64,000 nucleotides of DNA, taken from NCBI GenBank assembly GCA_020850225.1, contig JADZFD010000032.1, positions 62,001-126,000 on the forward strand, written 5' to 3'. Below the pieces are notes generated by a model. It was not told the DNA's origin. It searched no databases and saw only the letters and a program-made list of their open reading frames with translations. A program made the translations under genes and the position numbers. The stretch is from Saprospiraceae bacterium (GTDB lineage Bacteria > Bacteroidota > Bacteroidia > Chitinophagales > Saprospiraceae). Below are positions 27,383 through 37,108 of this stretch, piece by piece (the stretch's first letter is position 1; each line of letters opens with the position of its first letter).

Positions 27383-28729
27383 TTATGCTGTTGTATAATT
27401 CATCTCAGGTTGATACACGTGATCATCATCTTTGACACGGTGCGGATATTTGACATGATATTCGAATTCGTGTCTGAAATGTCTTATGGCAGCAGCTACA
27501 GGCCATGCAGCAGCATCTCCCAACGGGCATATTGTATTGCCTTCGATACCGTGTTGTATATCCCAAAGGAGATCAATGTCTGATTCTTTGCCCAATCCAT
27601 GTTCGATATTGTATAAAACTTTATCCAGCCATATAGTCCCTTCTCTGCACGGGCTGCATTGTCCGCAACTTTCATGGTGATAAAACCGGGCAAAGGTCCA
27701 GGTATTCTTCACAATACATTGTTTCTCGTCATAAACGATAAAGCCACCAGAACCTAGCATACTCCCTGTTTCAAAGCCTCCTTCGCTCAGACTTTCATAG
27801 GACATCAGCCTTGGATTTCCATTACTTTCTTTAAATAGGAGGCTTTTTGGCAGAATTGGAACTGAAGATCCCCCCGGTACGCAGGCTTTTATATCAAGAC
27901 CGCCTTTAATTCCTCCGCAATATTCATCGGAATATATAAATTCTTCAACGGGTAGGCCCAATTCTATTTCATATACCCCGGGTTTGTTGATATTGCCGGA
28001 TGCAGATATCAGTTTTGTGCCTGTAGATCTACCTATGCCTATTTTAGCATATTCAGAACCACCCATATTCAGGATGGGTACGACTGCAGCAATACTTTCT
28101 ACGTTATTAACTATCGTAGGGCAACCCCAAAGACCCGAAACAGCTGGAAAGGGTGGTTTTATACGGGGATTTCCCCGCTTTCCTTCCAGAGACTCAATGA
28201 GTGCAGTTTCTTCCCCGCAAATATAGGCACCTGCTCCCGGATGAACATATAAATCCAGACTATATCCAGATCCTTTGATGTTTTCACCCAGAAATCCTTT
28301 GGCATATGCCTCCTTAATGGCTTTTTCGAGGATGCGAAGGATGAACATATATTCACCTCTGATGTATATATAACTTGTCCTGCAACCCAGAGCATAACTG
28401 GAAACAATCATTCCTTCGATAAGCAGGTGAGGGATTTTCTCCATCAGCAACCTGTCTTTGAATGTTCCCGGTTCACTTTCGTCGGCATTACATAGCAAAT
28501 AGCGGGGTTTGTCAGTCGATTTATCCAGAAAACTCCATTTCATACCGGTAGGAAAGCCTGCGCCACCACGTCCGCGAAGTCCTGCCGTTTTTACTTCTTC
28601 GGTGACCTCATCCGGAGTCATTTTGCCCAACACCTTATCCAGAGTGCGATAGCCACCCTGTTTGATGTAACCATCTATGGTGTTTATTTCAGGTTTATTC
28701 AGATGTTCGAGTAATAATTGTACGCCCAT
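27383..28729 (-). CDS. nuoF: NADH-quinone oxidoreductase subunit F
   Basis: NADH-oxidising subunit with FMN and cluster N3, 448 residues. GLRGRGGAGFPTGMKWSF is the NADH/FMN loop, CNADESEPGTFKDR the flavin site, and CGQCSPCREGTIW with a later TICPLGDAAA provides the four N3 cysteines. GAGAYICGEETALIESLEG is also family-specific. Start 5 bases after the nuoE stop. Confidence 0.97.
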   Translation of the reverse strand: MGVQLLLEHLNKPEINTIDGYIKQGGYRTLDKVLGKMTPDEVTEEVKTAGLRGRGGAGFPTGMKWSFLDKSTDKPRYLLCNADESEPGTFKDRLLMEKIPHLLIEGMIVSSYALGCRTSYIYIRGEYMFILRILEKAIKEAYAKGFLGENIKGSGYSLDLYVHPGAGAYICGEETALIESLEGKRGNPRIKPPFPAVSGLWGCPTIVNNVESIAAVVPILNMGGSEYAKIGIGRSTGTKLISASGNINKPGVYEIELGLPVEEFIYSDEYCGGIKGGLDIKACVPGGSSVPILPKSLLFKESNGNPRLMSYESLSEGGFETGSMLGSGGFIVYDEKQCIVKNTWTFARFYHHESCGQCSPCREGTIWLDKVLYNIEHGLGKESDIDLLWDIQHGIEGNTICPLGDAAAWPVAAAIRHFRHEFEYHVKYPHRVKDDDHVYQPEMNYTTA

Positions 28730-28734
28730 TATTA

Positions 28735-29238
28735 TTAATATTTGTCGGAATATGTACTTCCCAGTTCATGTATTATTTGATCTATTCTCTCTTCAGTCAG
28801 ATTTTCATAATATTGTTCGCCAATCTGAAGCATAGGTGCATAACCGCAAGCTCCCAGACATTCAACTGTACGTAATGTGAATATATTATCTGAAGTTGTT
28901 TCACCAACTTTTATACCCAATTTGCTTTCGAGATAGCTAACAATTTTATCAGAACCACATATCATACAAGGTCCTGTCTGACATACTTCGATTACATATT
29001 TGCCTACCGGTTTTGTAAAATACATCGTATAGAAAGTTACTACTTCGTATACCTCAATAGGCTTGATTGCAAGGATGTCTGCTACTTTATCCATTGTATC
29101 CACAGATAGCCATCCGTTCGTTTCTTTTTGTACGACATGTAAAACGGGTAGGAGTGCAGATTTTTTACGCTCTTTAGGGTATTGAGCGATAATCCTGTTG
29201 ATCTCGTTTATTGATTCCTGTGAAAACTGTACATCCAT
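28735..29238 (-). CDS. nuoE: NADH-quinone oxidoreductase subunit E
   Basis: Thioredoxin-fold [2Fe-2S] protein (cluster N1a) that binds NuoF. 167 residues. Helical start with KKSALLPVLHVVQ and VYEVVTFYTMY; the four cluster cysteines are in EVCQTGPCMICG and VECLGACGYAPM. Note CxxxxC with an extra C in MIC, the usual NuoE pattern being one cysteine plus one five residues later. Lies 39 bases after nuoD. Confidence 0.95.
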   Translation of the reverse strand: MDVQFSQESINEINRIIAQYPKERKKSALLPVLHVVQKETNGWLSVDTMDKVADILAIKPIEVYEVVTFYTMYFTKPVGKYVIEVCQTGPCMICGSDKIVSYLESKLGIKVGETTSDNIFTLRTVECLGACGYAPMLQIGEQYYENLTEERIDQIIHELGSTYSDKY

Positions 29239-29277
29239 TATCTATATGCTTCTTTTATAAATTTTTGTATTGAAATA

Positions 29278-30516
29278 TTATGCATCCAGCTCTCCTGCTA
29301 TAACATTCATACTACTCATGGTAATAATCGCATCACTCAAGAGTGATCCTTTGATCATTTCCGGGTAAGCCTGATAGTATATAAAACAGGGTCTTCTGAA
29401 ATGTAATCTGTATGGCTGTCTTCCACCATCACTGATAAGGTAGAATCCCAGTTCGCCATTTCCACCTTCGACTGCATGATAAACCTGACCTTTGGGTATA
29501 TCAATCTCACCATAGACTACCTTAAAATGCCAGATCAGACCTTCGATAGTGGTATACACTTCGTCTTTAGGTGGCAGATAAAATTCAGGTACGTCGGCAT
29601 GATAATCTCCATCCGGCATGTTTTTAAGTGCCTGTTCAATGATGTAAAGACTCTGTCTCATTTCTTCCTGCCTAACACAGAATCTGTCATAGGTGTCACC
29701 CTGGGTGCCTAATGGTATAGTAAAGTCAAAATCTTCGTATGAACTGTATGGATGCATTACCCTTACATCGTAGTCAACACCTGCTGCTCTCAGATTGGGT
29801 CCGGTAAATCCGTATTCCAAAGCTCTTTCTCCCGATATACTGCCTACATTGATGGTTCTGTCCATAAATATTCGGTTACGGATCAGTAACTTTTCAAATT
29901 CGATGAGTGCTTTAGGGAATTCCTTCAGGATTTCTTCAATTTTTGATATCACCAAAGGATTAAAGTCTCTTTCAAATCCGCCGATCCTTCCTATATTGGT
30001 TGTGAGTCGCGCTCCGCATATCTGTTCGTAAATCTCATATATTTTTTCGCGGAACTGGAATATATACAAAAAACCGGTTAATGCACCTGTATCCACTCCT
30101 ATAACACTGTTGCAAATGATGTGGTCGCTGATTCTTGCCAATTCCATTATGATGACACGCATATAGTCTACCCGCTTAGGTGTTGTTACACCAAGAAGTT
30201 TTTCAACTGTCATGTGCCATCCGATATTGTTGATAGGTGAAGAACAGTAATTCATCCTATCAGTTATAGGTGTGATTTGATAAAAAGGTCTGTTTTCTGC
30301 CAGTTTTTCAAAAGCTCTGTGTATATAACCGATTGTTTGTTCTGCATCGAGAATAACCTCCCCATCCATTTTCAGTACATTTTGAAATATACCGTGTGTA
30401 GCCGGGTGTGTCGGTCCGAGGTTAAGGTAATTATATATTTTTATATCTTCCTCGTTTTTTGAAATTTCTTCCAAACCGGGAAGGTTTCTCAAATTATCTT
30501 CCGAAATATTTATCAT
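29278..30516 (-). CDS. nuoD: NADH-quinone oxidoreductase subunit D
   Basis: 49-kDa-type subunit that forms the quinone site with NuoB. 412 residues from ATG 30516; a TTG at 30540 would add eight residues but the ATG is more natural. LGPTHPATHGIFQNVL carries the two histidines near the quinone head group, and IGYIHRAFEKLAE and LEYGFTGPNLRAAGVDYDVR are typical. Not fused to NuoC; the start lies inside the last codons of nuoC (23-base overlap). Confidence 0.96.
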   Translation of the reverse strand: MINISEDNLRNLPGLEEISKNEEDIKIYNYLNLGPTHPATHGIFQNVLKMDGEVILDAEQTIGYIHRAFEKLAENRPFYQITPITDRMNYCSSPINNIGWHMTVEKLLGVTTPKRVDYMRVIIMELARISDHIICNSVIGVDTGALTGFLYIFQFREKIYEIYEQICGARLTTNIGRIGGFERDFNPLVISKIEEILKEFPKALIEFEKLLIRNRIFMDRTINVGSISGERALEYGFTGPNLRAAGVDYDVRVMHPYSSYEDFDFTIPLGTQGDTYDRFCVRQEEMRQSLYIIEQALKNMPDGDYHADVPEFYLPPKDEVYTTIEGLIWHFKVVYGEIDIPKGQVYHAVEGGNGELGFYLISDGGRQPYRLHFRRPCFIYYQAYPEMIKGSLLSDAIITMSSMNVIAGELDA

Positions 30517-30994
30517 CTTTATCTGTTCTGGTATTGTCAACTAAAGGATATTGTTTTAACATAGGATGATAATCCATATCTTCTACGTTCAATATGATTT
30601 TTAAATTGGGATGTCCTTTGAAAAGTATGCCAAAGAAATCAAAAGTCTCTCTTTCCATCCAGTTGGCAGTTGGATATAAATGTGTTACTGTTGGTATTTC
30701 TGGCTTGGTGATAGGTAAAAAGGTGTGAATTCTTATCCGTACATTATTGGTCATGCTATACAGATGGTAGACAACACTCAGTTCATGGTTTTCTTTATCA
30801 GGGTAGTGTACTCCACACAATGAAGTCAGAAAATTGAATTTGAATGTATCATGTTGTTTTAACCATGACAGCAGATCAATAATGATATTTTTTGTAACAA
30901 TAAAATCGAGCATACCATAACTCTCCTCTATACTGAGAATGTCATCGCCAAATTGAGTGTGAACTGCTTCGCTTAATACATTATTATCTACCAT
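30494..30994 (-). CDS. nuoC: NADH-quinone oxidoreductase subunit C
   Basis: 30-kDa-type peripheral subunit, 166 residues, no cofactor. LTSLCGVHYPDKENHELSVV and the signature ERETFDFFGILFKGHPNLK (usual ERExxDxxGIxFxGHP) are seen. The C-terminal tail with YPLVDN is shorter than in larger homologues. It overlaps nuoD and follows nuoB by two bases. Confidence 0.95.
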   Translation of the reverse strand: MVDNNVLSEAVHTQFGDDILSIEESYGMLDFIVTKNIIIDLLSWLKQHDTFKFNFLTSLCGVHYPDKENHELSVVYHLYSMTNNVRIRIHTFLPITKPEIPTVTHLYPTANWMERETFDFFGILFKGHPNLKIILNVEDMDYHPMLKQYPLVDNTRTDKDDKYFGR

Positions 30995-30996
30995 AT

Positions 30997-31548
30997 CTAT
31001 TTACCAATTTGATATTGTTCAAGTAATTGAGCATATTCAGGCGACTCCCTTCTTCTGATAGGTTCAGATTTAACGAGATCCTGAACTCTGAGAATACCAT
31101 CCAATATGGCTTCAGGAGATGGTGCACAACCCGGGACGTAGACATCTACAGGAATAATCTTGTCTATGCCCTGTAATACTGAATATGTGTCAAAAATGCC
31201 TCCCGAACTGGCGCATGCGCCGACGGCCATAACCCATTTGGGTTCTGCCATCTGTACATATACGTGTTTTAGAATAGGTCCCATTTTTTTAGCTATAGTA
31301 CCCATAACCATAAGTAAATCTGCCTGTCGGGGCGAAAAACTTAGCCTTTCAGCACCAAATCTACCAATATCGTAACCTGCTGCCATAGTTGCCATAAATT
31401 CAATGCCGCAACAAGAGGTCGCAAAAGGAAGTGGCCAAAGAGAATTAGCTCTTGCCAATCCGACAACTTTATCCAGTTGCATAAGTCCGAATCCTTCGCC
31501 GGAATACATTTCCGGACCATCAGGGACTATAGTAGGTTTTAATGCCAT
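30997..31548 (-). CDS. nuoB: NADH-quinone oxidoreductase subunit B
   Basis: Holds cluster N2, the last iron-sulfur centre before quinone. 183 residues. The N2 cysteines are the tandem pair in ATSCCGIEFMATMAAGYD, one in AVGACASSGG, and one in YVPGCAPSPEA. RFGAERLSFSPRQADLLMV lies between them. Start overlaps the nuoA end by 10 bases. Confidence 0.97.
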   Translation of the reverse strand: MALKPTIVPDGPEMYSGEGFGLMQLDKVVGLARANSLWPLPFATSCCGIEFMATMAAGYDIGRFGAERLSFSPRQADLLMVMGTIAKKMGPILKHVYVQMAEPKWVMAVGACASSGGIFDTYSVLQGIDKIIPVDVYVPGCAPSPEAILDGILRVQDLVKSEPIRRRESPEYAQLLEQYQIGK

Positions 31549-31919
31549 TTTAAAACACCTTTTTTAATTACATAAAAATAACCCAGTAGAAATGGGGTGA
31601 CAAAAATAATCATCTTAATAAATCCGCTCATGCCTAATTCTTTGAAGTTGACAGCCCACGGATAGAAAAAGATAATCTCTATATCAAACAGCACAAAAAG
31701 AATAGCTGCCAGAAAATATTTAACAGAGTAGGGAAGACGGGCATCACCAATGGACTCGATACCACATTCAAAATTGGATAGTTTTTCTTCATTTTTGCGT
31801 TTAGGTCCCAGCAGGTGTGTTAAAATAATCGTAATCCCGACAAATGATAATACTACCAGAAACTGGATTAATATTGCTAAGTAATCCATATTTGAACCTG
31901 TCATGCTTCCTGTATCCAT
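31539..31919 (-). CDS. nuoA: NADH-quinone oxidoreductase subunit A
   Basis: Three-helix membrane subunit, 126 residues, first gene of the nuo operon. NFECGIESIGDARLPYSVKY (cysteine-bearing loop next to the quinone site) and FLAAILFVLFDIEIIFFYPW are the family marks. Two later in-frame Met codons (residues 6 and 11) are alternative starts. The whole nuoA-N set is on one strand with gaps under 50 bases, consistent with one transcript from the element at 31965-31972. Confidence 0.95.
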   Translation of the reverse strand: MDTGSMTGSNMDYLAILIQFLVVLSFVGITIILTHLLGPKRKNEEKLSNFECGIESIGDARLPYSVKYFLAAILFVLFDIEIIFFYPWAVNFKELGMSGFIKMIIFVTPFLLGYFYVIKKGVLKWH

Positions 31920-31964
31920 AATTTAATCTGAAACTAAATTTTAATAAAATACTTAATGTTTCGG

Positions 31965-31972
31965 CAAAGCTA
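31965..31972 (-). promoter_or_regulatory. -7 promoter element of the nuo operon
   Basis: TAGCTTTG on the minus strand, exact match to TAnnTTTG, 45 bases upstream of nuoA. The -33 region (31987-31990) has only a partial match at short spacing. Confidence 0.5.
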
Positions 31973-32307
31973 AGAAATTAATTCATCAATATTTGTATGA
32001 TTTTACTCATTTATATATTTATTTTAACATTATTTTAAATTTTGTCATAATTGAGTGATAAGGCTATATAAAATATTGTTGTGTTGTTGTTTTGTACTCA
32101 TGTATATAGATACTGATGATTTGTTTTTGATTCTGGATAATGTTTATCATCTGCATATAATTGAACTATATAGTTTTGCATGTATTTTTCTGGCATAACT
32201 ATCAGTGATGTCCACTCATCCAGTCAAATCTATGTAAGATTATTGTTACAAATACATACTATAGAATAAATGTTGATAACGAGTATTCAGAAAGTTTAAA
32301 AAATCCC
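31973..32307. other. Intergenic region between nuoA and queD
   Basis: AT-rich divergent intergenic stretch. Apart from the nuo and queD promoter elements at its borders I see no reading frame, clear dyad or riboswitch here. A preQ1 riboswitch, which would be a natural guess before queD, was looked for by eye and not recognised. Confidence 0.5.
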
Positions 32308-32315
32308 TATCTTTG
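32308..32315 (+). promoter_or_regulatory. -7 promoter element for queD
   Basis: TATCTTTG matches TAnnTTTG. It lies 79 bases upstream of the chosen queD start at 32395. No clear -33 element. Confidence 0.45.
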
Positions 32316-32394
32316 CATTTTATATCACACGCTTTCTGTATCCATTCAAAATTATTGGATAGTGTGTTTTACATTATATATTCCGTTATCTAAA

Positions 32395-32751
32395 ATGTTG
32401 ATATTTAAGCAGTTTACGTTCGATTCAGCTCATTATTTACCTAATGTCCACGATGGGCACAAATGTAAGGAAATGCATGGGCATACTTACAGACTTGTTG
32501 TTTATGTTGAAGGAAAGCCTGATGTAAAATTGGGATGGGTAATGGATTTTGCCGATTTAAAAGACATAGTAAAACCTATTGTTAATATACTTGATCATAA
32601 AACGCTCAACAATATTGAAGGCCTTAGTAATCCAACCTGTGAAAATATTGCAATCTGGATTTGGGAAAGAATAAAGCCCGGAATTCCTGCTCTGAAAAAA
32701 GTAGAACTCTATGAAACACCTACCTCCGGCGCAGTTTATGAAGGATACTGA
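32395..32751 (+). CDS. queD: 6-carboxy-tetrahydropterin synthase QueD / 6-pyruvoyl-tetrahydropterin synthase family
   Basis: Converts dihydroneopterin triphosphate to 6-carboxytetrahydropterin on the way to queuosine. 118 residues from ATG 32395 (MLIFKQFTFDSAHYLP); the frame opens at 32362 but the family starts at the later Met. Zinc histidines are in FDSAHYLP and MHGHTYRL, the catalytic cysteine in GHKCKEMHG, and the pterin-binding glutamate region in VELYETPTSGAVY. Length is typical. No other queuosine genes are adjacent. A hairpin covers the stop codon. Confidence 0.9.
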   Translation: MLIFKQFTFDSAHYLPNVHDGHKCKEMHGHTYRLVVYVEGKPDVKLGWVMDFADLKDIVKPIVNILDHKTLNNIEGLSNPTCENIAIWIWERIKPGIPALKKVELYETPTSGAVYEGY

Positions 32752-32766
32752 TAAGATATCCTTCAT
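32738..32766. repeat. Hairpin spanning the queD stop codon
   Basis: A perfect 10-bp stem (ATGAAGGATA and its complement) with a 9-base loop that contains the TGA stop. No T run follows on either strand, so a terminator role for queD or the convergent leuS is only possible. Confidence 0.4.
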
Positions 32767-32788
32767 GTAAATAAATAATTTCTGATAA

Positions 32789-35629
32789 CTATTCTTTAAT
32801 TACAAAATTAACCATTTTTCCTGGTACAACTATGATTCGCTGTACTTGTTTGCCGGCTATCAGGTTTTGTACAGTATCCAGATTTGGAACCAACTCCTGT
32901 ATATCTTTTTGTGATAAGGCAGCATCAAGTGATATTAGAATTCGTTTTTTTCCATTGATGCATACCGGGTATTCTATCGTATCTGTTGTCATATACTGAT
33001 CGTCAAATATTGGGTATGCTGCAGTGTGTACAGATCCTTCATTTCCCATCAGACTATGCAACTCTTCAGTAATGAATGGTGCGAATGGCGCTAATAAAAT
33101 ATTTACATTCTCAAGAATAGCTCTTTTATTACAATTCAATCTTTTAAGCTCGTTAATACACATCATAAACGCACTGACACAGGTATTGAACGAAAATTTT
33201 TCAATATCGTCAGTGACTTTTTTGATTGTCGTATGCAACACTTTGAATTCTTCAGCTGTAGGGTTTTCAGGTGAAAGAGCCCACCCGTCTTCATCGAAAT
33301 ACAGACCCCAGTACTTTCTTAAAAACCGGTTAACACCATCGATTCCCTTGGTATCCCATGGTTTGGACTGTTCAATCGGTCCAAGAAACATCTCATACAT
33401 TCTGAAGCAATCTGCTCCATATCTTTCGACAATATCATCCGGGTTTTGAACATTATACTTGGATTTGGACATTTTCTCCTGGATGATATTGACAGTAAAG
33501 TATGCATCTCCGTTTTCGTCATTTATCCAATAGTATCTGGATATATCGCCATTTACATAAAAATCTTTGCCGATTGTTTCATAATATTCTATAAATTTTG
33601 ACCGAATTATTCTTCCCCGAATATCGATATAGTTATGAATATAGGGTAATCGGATAGGGCTACCTGCCTGATATTCCGCTACACCGGATAAGTCCTTTGC
33701 ATTGCCAATCAAAGTGTCACCATTCTTAAACCGGAGATTTTCTACGTAATAGCCATATGCGGTAATCATTCCCTGATTGATTAATTTTCTGAATGGTTCT
33801 GTTGTAGGGACAAAGCCGAGATCAAACAGAAACTTATGCCAGAACCGGCTATACATCAGGTGACCGACTGCGTGTTCCGTACCACCTACATACAAATCGA
33901 CATCTTTCCAGTATTTAAGTGCATCATCTGATGCGAATGCCATATCATTATCAGCATCCATATAACGTAAAAAATACCATGAAGATCCGGCAAATCCGGG
34001 CATGGTATCTGTTTCTAATTCTAACCCGTCGTACTGATGTGTCCAGGTATCAACTCTTGCAAGTGGTGATTTACCGCCTGATGCCGGTTGGAAATTTTCC
34101 AGTTCGGGTAATTCCAAAGGTAGCTTGTCATATTCCAATGGATGGGCAATACCCTGCTTGTCAAATGCTATCGGAAAAGGCTCTCCCCAGTATCTCTGCC
34201 GGCTAAAATTAGCATCACGTAGTTTGTAATTTACCTTTTTATCTCCTATTTTTTTAGTTTTTATTTTTTCAAACATCAGCTGGATGGCCGCATTAACTTC
34301 CATTCCTGTCAGGAAATCAGAATGTATCATTTTTCCTACCTTTGCATGAGGAGCAGCATCAGGAAATTCACTTCTATCCAGGATGTCAATGATATCCAGA
34401 TCAAACTGGTTTGCAAAGGCATAGTCTCTTTCATCATCTCCGGGAACTGCCATAATAGCACCTGTTCCGTAATCATTCAGGACATACTCTCCGATCCAGA
34501 CAGGAATTTTAACATTGGTAAAAGGATGTCTGACAAAGGCTCCGCTGAATACCCCTGTCACTTCTTTGGATTCTGACATCCTGTCTATATCTGAGCGGGA
34601 TTTAACATAATCCAAATATTTGCTGACGGCATTTTTTTGTTCGGGTGTTGTGATCAGTTTGACAAATTCATGTTCGGGTGCAAGAACCATAAAGGTCACC
34701 CCAAAAATAGTATCTGGCCGGGTAGTAAAAATTTCAAGTTTCTTTTCAAATCCATCAATATCAAAAAACAGGGTAGCACCTTCTGAACGTCCGATCCAAT
34801 TGCGCTGCATGGCTTTGAGTGCGTCAGTCCATTCAAGGGTATCCAGATCATTGAGCAATCTTTCTGCATATGCTGTGATTCTTAGCGCCCATTGCATCAT
34901 TGCTTTCTTTTCCACAGGATGCCCTCCGCGTTCCGAAACGCCATCTTTTACCTCGTCGTTGGCAAGAACTGTACCTAAAGCTTCACACCAGTTGACATAA
35001 CCTACTTTCCTGTAAGCCAGTCTGTAATTCATTAATATTTCATCTTTTCTTGAATCCGTAAAGGCATACCATTCTGAAGCAGTGAAAATGTAATCAATAG
35101 AAGTCGCCACATTGAGACCCTGATTGCCATATTGATTGAAATGTTCAGTAAGTACGCTGACAGGTTTTGCCTTCTGGACTGAATTATCGTAATAGTGGTC
35201 AAATAACTGAAGGAATATCCATTGTGTCCATTTGTAATAAGAAGGATCAGATGTTTTAACCTCACGGCTCCAGTCGAAGCTGAACCCTAAATTGTCTAAT
35301 TGATTTCTGTATCTTTTGATGTTTTTATCTGTAGAAACGGCAGGATGTACACCCGTTTGAATGGCGTATTGTTCGGCAGGAAGGCCAAATGCATCGTATC
35401 CCATAGGATGTAAAACATTGAAACCCTTGAGGCGTTTATAGCGTGCAAAAATATCAGATGCTATATAACCTAATGGGTGACCAACATGCAAACCTGCACC
35501 GGAAGGATAGGGAAACATATCAAGTACATAATACTTGGGCAGTGTGGTGTCATTATGTACCCTGTACAATTGATTTTTAATCCATTCAGCGCGCCATTTT
35601 GGTTCAATATTTTCCGGATGGTAAAGCAT
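32789..35629 (-). CDS. leuS: Leucyl-tRNA synthetase
   Basis: Class Ia synthetase that charges tRNA-Leu and edits mischarged products. 946 residues, longer than E. coli LeuRS (860) but normal for Bacteroidota. HIGH motif as HVGHPLGY near residue 48, editing domain with FTTRPDTIFGVTF and NDYGTGAIMAVPGDDERDY, KMSKS motif in EKMSKSKYNVQNPDD. The tail contains the anticodon-binding helices. ATG start at 35629. An insertion before KMSKS, with IDIRGRIIRSKFIEYYETI, is part of the extra length. Confidence 0.97.
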   Translation of the reverse strand: MLYHPENIEPKWRAEWIKNQLYRVHNDTTLPKYYVLDMFPYPSGAGLHVGHPLGYIASDIFARYKRLKGFNVLHPMGYDAFGLPAEQYAIQTGVHPAVSTDKNIKRYRNQLDNLGFSFDWSREVKTSDPSYYKWTQWIFLQLFDHYYDNSVQKAKPVSVLTEHFNQYGNQGLNVATSIDYIFTASEWYAFTDSRKDEILMNYRLAYRKVGYVNWCEALGTVLANDEVKDGVSERGGHPVEKKAMMQWALRITAYAERLLNDLDTLEWTDALKAMQRNWIGRSEGATLFFDIDGFEKKLEIFTTRPDTIFGVTFMVLAPEHEFVKLITTPEQKNAVSKYLDYVKSRSDIDRMSESKEVTGVFSGAFVRHPFTNVKIPVWIGEYVLNDYGTGAIMAVPGDDERDYAFANQFDLDIIDILDRSEFPDAAPHAKVGKMIHSDFLTGMEVNAAIQLMFEKIKTKKIGDKKVNYKLRDANFSRQRYWGEPFPIAFDKQGIAHPLEYDKLPLELPELENFQPASGGKSPLARVDTWTHQYDGLELETDTMPGFAGSSWYFLRYMDADNDMAFASDDALKYWKDVDLYVGGTEHAVGHLMYSRFWHKFLFDLGFVPTTEPFRKLINQGMITAYGYYVENLRFKNGDTLIGNAKDLSGVAEYQAGSPIRLPYIHNYIDIRGRIIRSKFIEYYETIGKDFYVNGDISRYYWINDENGDAYFTVNIIQEKMSKSKYNVQNPDDIVERYGADCFRMYEMFLGPIEQSKPWDTKGIDGVNRFLRKYWGLYFDEDGWALSPENPTAEEFKVLHTTIKKVTDDIEKFSFNTCVSAFMMCINELKRLNCNKRAILENVNILLAPFAPFITEELHSLMGNEGSVHTAAYPIFDDQYMTTDTIEYPVCINGKKRILISLDAALSQKDIQELVPNLDTVQNLIAGKQVQRIIVVPGKMVNFVIKE

Positions 35630-35671
35630 TTGAAATTTTATTTTATCTTACAAAATATTTAATACGATATG

Positions 35672-35679
35672 CAAAATTA
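35672..35679 (-). promoter_or_regulatory. -7 promoter element for leuS
   Basis: TAATTTTG on the minus strand matches TAnnTTTG, 42 bases upstream of the leuS ATG. The surrounding sequence is so AT-rich that chance matches are likely. Confidence 0.35.
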
Positions 35680-36074
35680 TATATTTTTTTTGGTATATTT
35701 TGTATTGTAGCTAAAAATTGAATTAAAATTAGCTAACGAATCGAAAAGTTGATTTTTTTTTGATAGGATAAATTGTTGTTTTTAGGATGTATTTTTATTA
35801 TATGTGTATTTTAGATAATGTATTATGCTATGATTTTAAGTTAAAAATACTTTATAAATATATCTTGTATGATAATTTTATGTAATTTTGCATAATTATT
35901 CGGGTTGTATGTTAATAGATGATCCGTAATAGAAACATAATACTACTTTTTGTTGATTTATATTGTGAATCGATTTAATGTTTAAATAATTGATAAACAA
36001 TTGTATATCAGATTTAATTGAATTTAAAGTTTCTAAAGTAATGAAAGTTTTAATTTAAATATAAGATTGACTTC
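35680..36074. other. AT-rich intergenic region between leuS and the TonB-like gene
   Basis: Divergent region. The one candidate signal for the plus-strand gene is TAATTTTG at 35883-35890, 185 bases upstream of its start, with a weak TTG 15 bases before. No reading frame or clear repeat was seen. Confidence 0.4.
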
Positions 36075-36932
36075 ATGGAGATTACAGAAGATAAATTGAA
36101 CAGGGATAACAGAAACAAAAGTTTGCTTATTACGATTTGTTTGCACCTGGCATTGGCTTTACTTGCGTTTTATACCATGCTGCAAAAAATTGAAACTCCC
36201 GTTGAACAAAGTTTCTATATCGATATACAAACAGAACCTGAACGCCAGGAACCTGAAGTACCCGAAGAATCGGTAGTTGATAATACTCCATTGGTCAATA
36301 CGCCGGCAGATAATCTGTCTAAGGCAACTAAGCCAACCCAGGATGCAGGAGCAGTCAAAGGAAATGATGCAGGTAAAACCATTGGAAGTTCCGCCGGAAC
36401 CAATAAAAATACATTGCCGGCATCTCCTAAATCCGGTGGTTCCACTTCAACTAAAACAGATGGTAGTCAGAAGGGTGATGATAAGTTTGTTGAGGATAAA
36501 TCATCTGATGTTGCTTTGGAACAGAAGAAAAAATATTCGGGTTTATTTGGTAAGGGCAATGCATCCGGCAATGGTAATGGAAATAATAATCCGGATGGTA
36601 AAGCTGGTGATAATGGCGGATTGCCTGACGGGAAAGCACTGGACGGACTTTCAAAGGGAACAGGTAGAGTAGGAGGTGGCTTGAATGGTCGCGGTATCGT
36701 TTATACCCCTGAATTCAAGGATAAGTCCCAAAGAACGGGTAAGGTAGCTCTTATTATTTGTGTAGATAAAAATGGGAAGGTTACCGGTGCCGATTATACA
36801 CAAAAAGGTTCAACAACATCGGATAGCTACCTGATATCATTAGCTACTAAAACTGCTCACGAATACCGGTTTTCCAAAAGTGATATAGAAAGTCAGTGCG
36901 GTACGGTAACCATAGATTTTAAAGTAATGTAA
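36075..36932 (+). CDS. TonB-like energy transducer protein
   Basis: 285 residues. A short cytoplasmic N-terminus (MEITEDKLNRDNRNKS) is followed by one membrane helix (LLITICLHLALALLAFYTML), a long periplasmic linker rich in Pro, Glu, then Gly, Asn and Lys, and a C-terminal domain with GKVALIICVDKNGKVTGADY and ESQCGTVTIDF. This architecture is that of TonB/TolA proteins, which couple inner-membrane energy to outer-membrane receptors. The linker is glycine/asparagine-rich rather than the Pro-Lys/Glu rod of E. coli TonB. No exbB/exbD or receptor gene is adjacent. The tail matches that of the TPR protein at 3355-4383. Confidence 0.75.
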   Translation: MEITEDKLNRDNRNKSLLITICLHLALALLAFYTMLQKIETPVEQSFYIDIQTEPERQEPEVPEESVVDNTPLVNTPADNLSKATKPTQDAGAVKGNDAGKTIGSSAGTNKNTLPASPKSGGSTSTKTDGSQKGDDKFVEDKSSDVALEQKKKYSGLFGKGNASGNGNGNNNPDGKAGDNGGLPDGKALDGLSKGTGRVGGGLNGRGIVYTPEFKDKSQRTGKVALIICVDKNGKVTGADYTQKGSTTSDSYLISLATKTAHEYRFSKSDIESQCGTVTIDFKVM

Positions 36933-37108
36933 TAGACTGATAATCGTGTGTTCTATTGCATTCAAACCAATTTTGATGCTAAAATACTATAGTATGTATT
37001 TTGAAACTATATCAGACATTCAGAATTTATCCTAAGAAAAAATACTAATATTTCATAATAGTTAATATCTTTACTTTCTCTATTAAGAATAGTTTAAAGA
37101 TATCATCT

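Noticed and set aside
32200..32394. preQ1 riboswitch before queD
   Set aside because: I could not find the short stem-loop plus A-rich tail pattern; a covariance search would be decisive.
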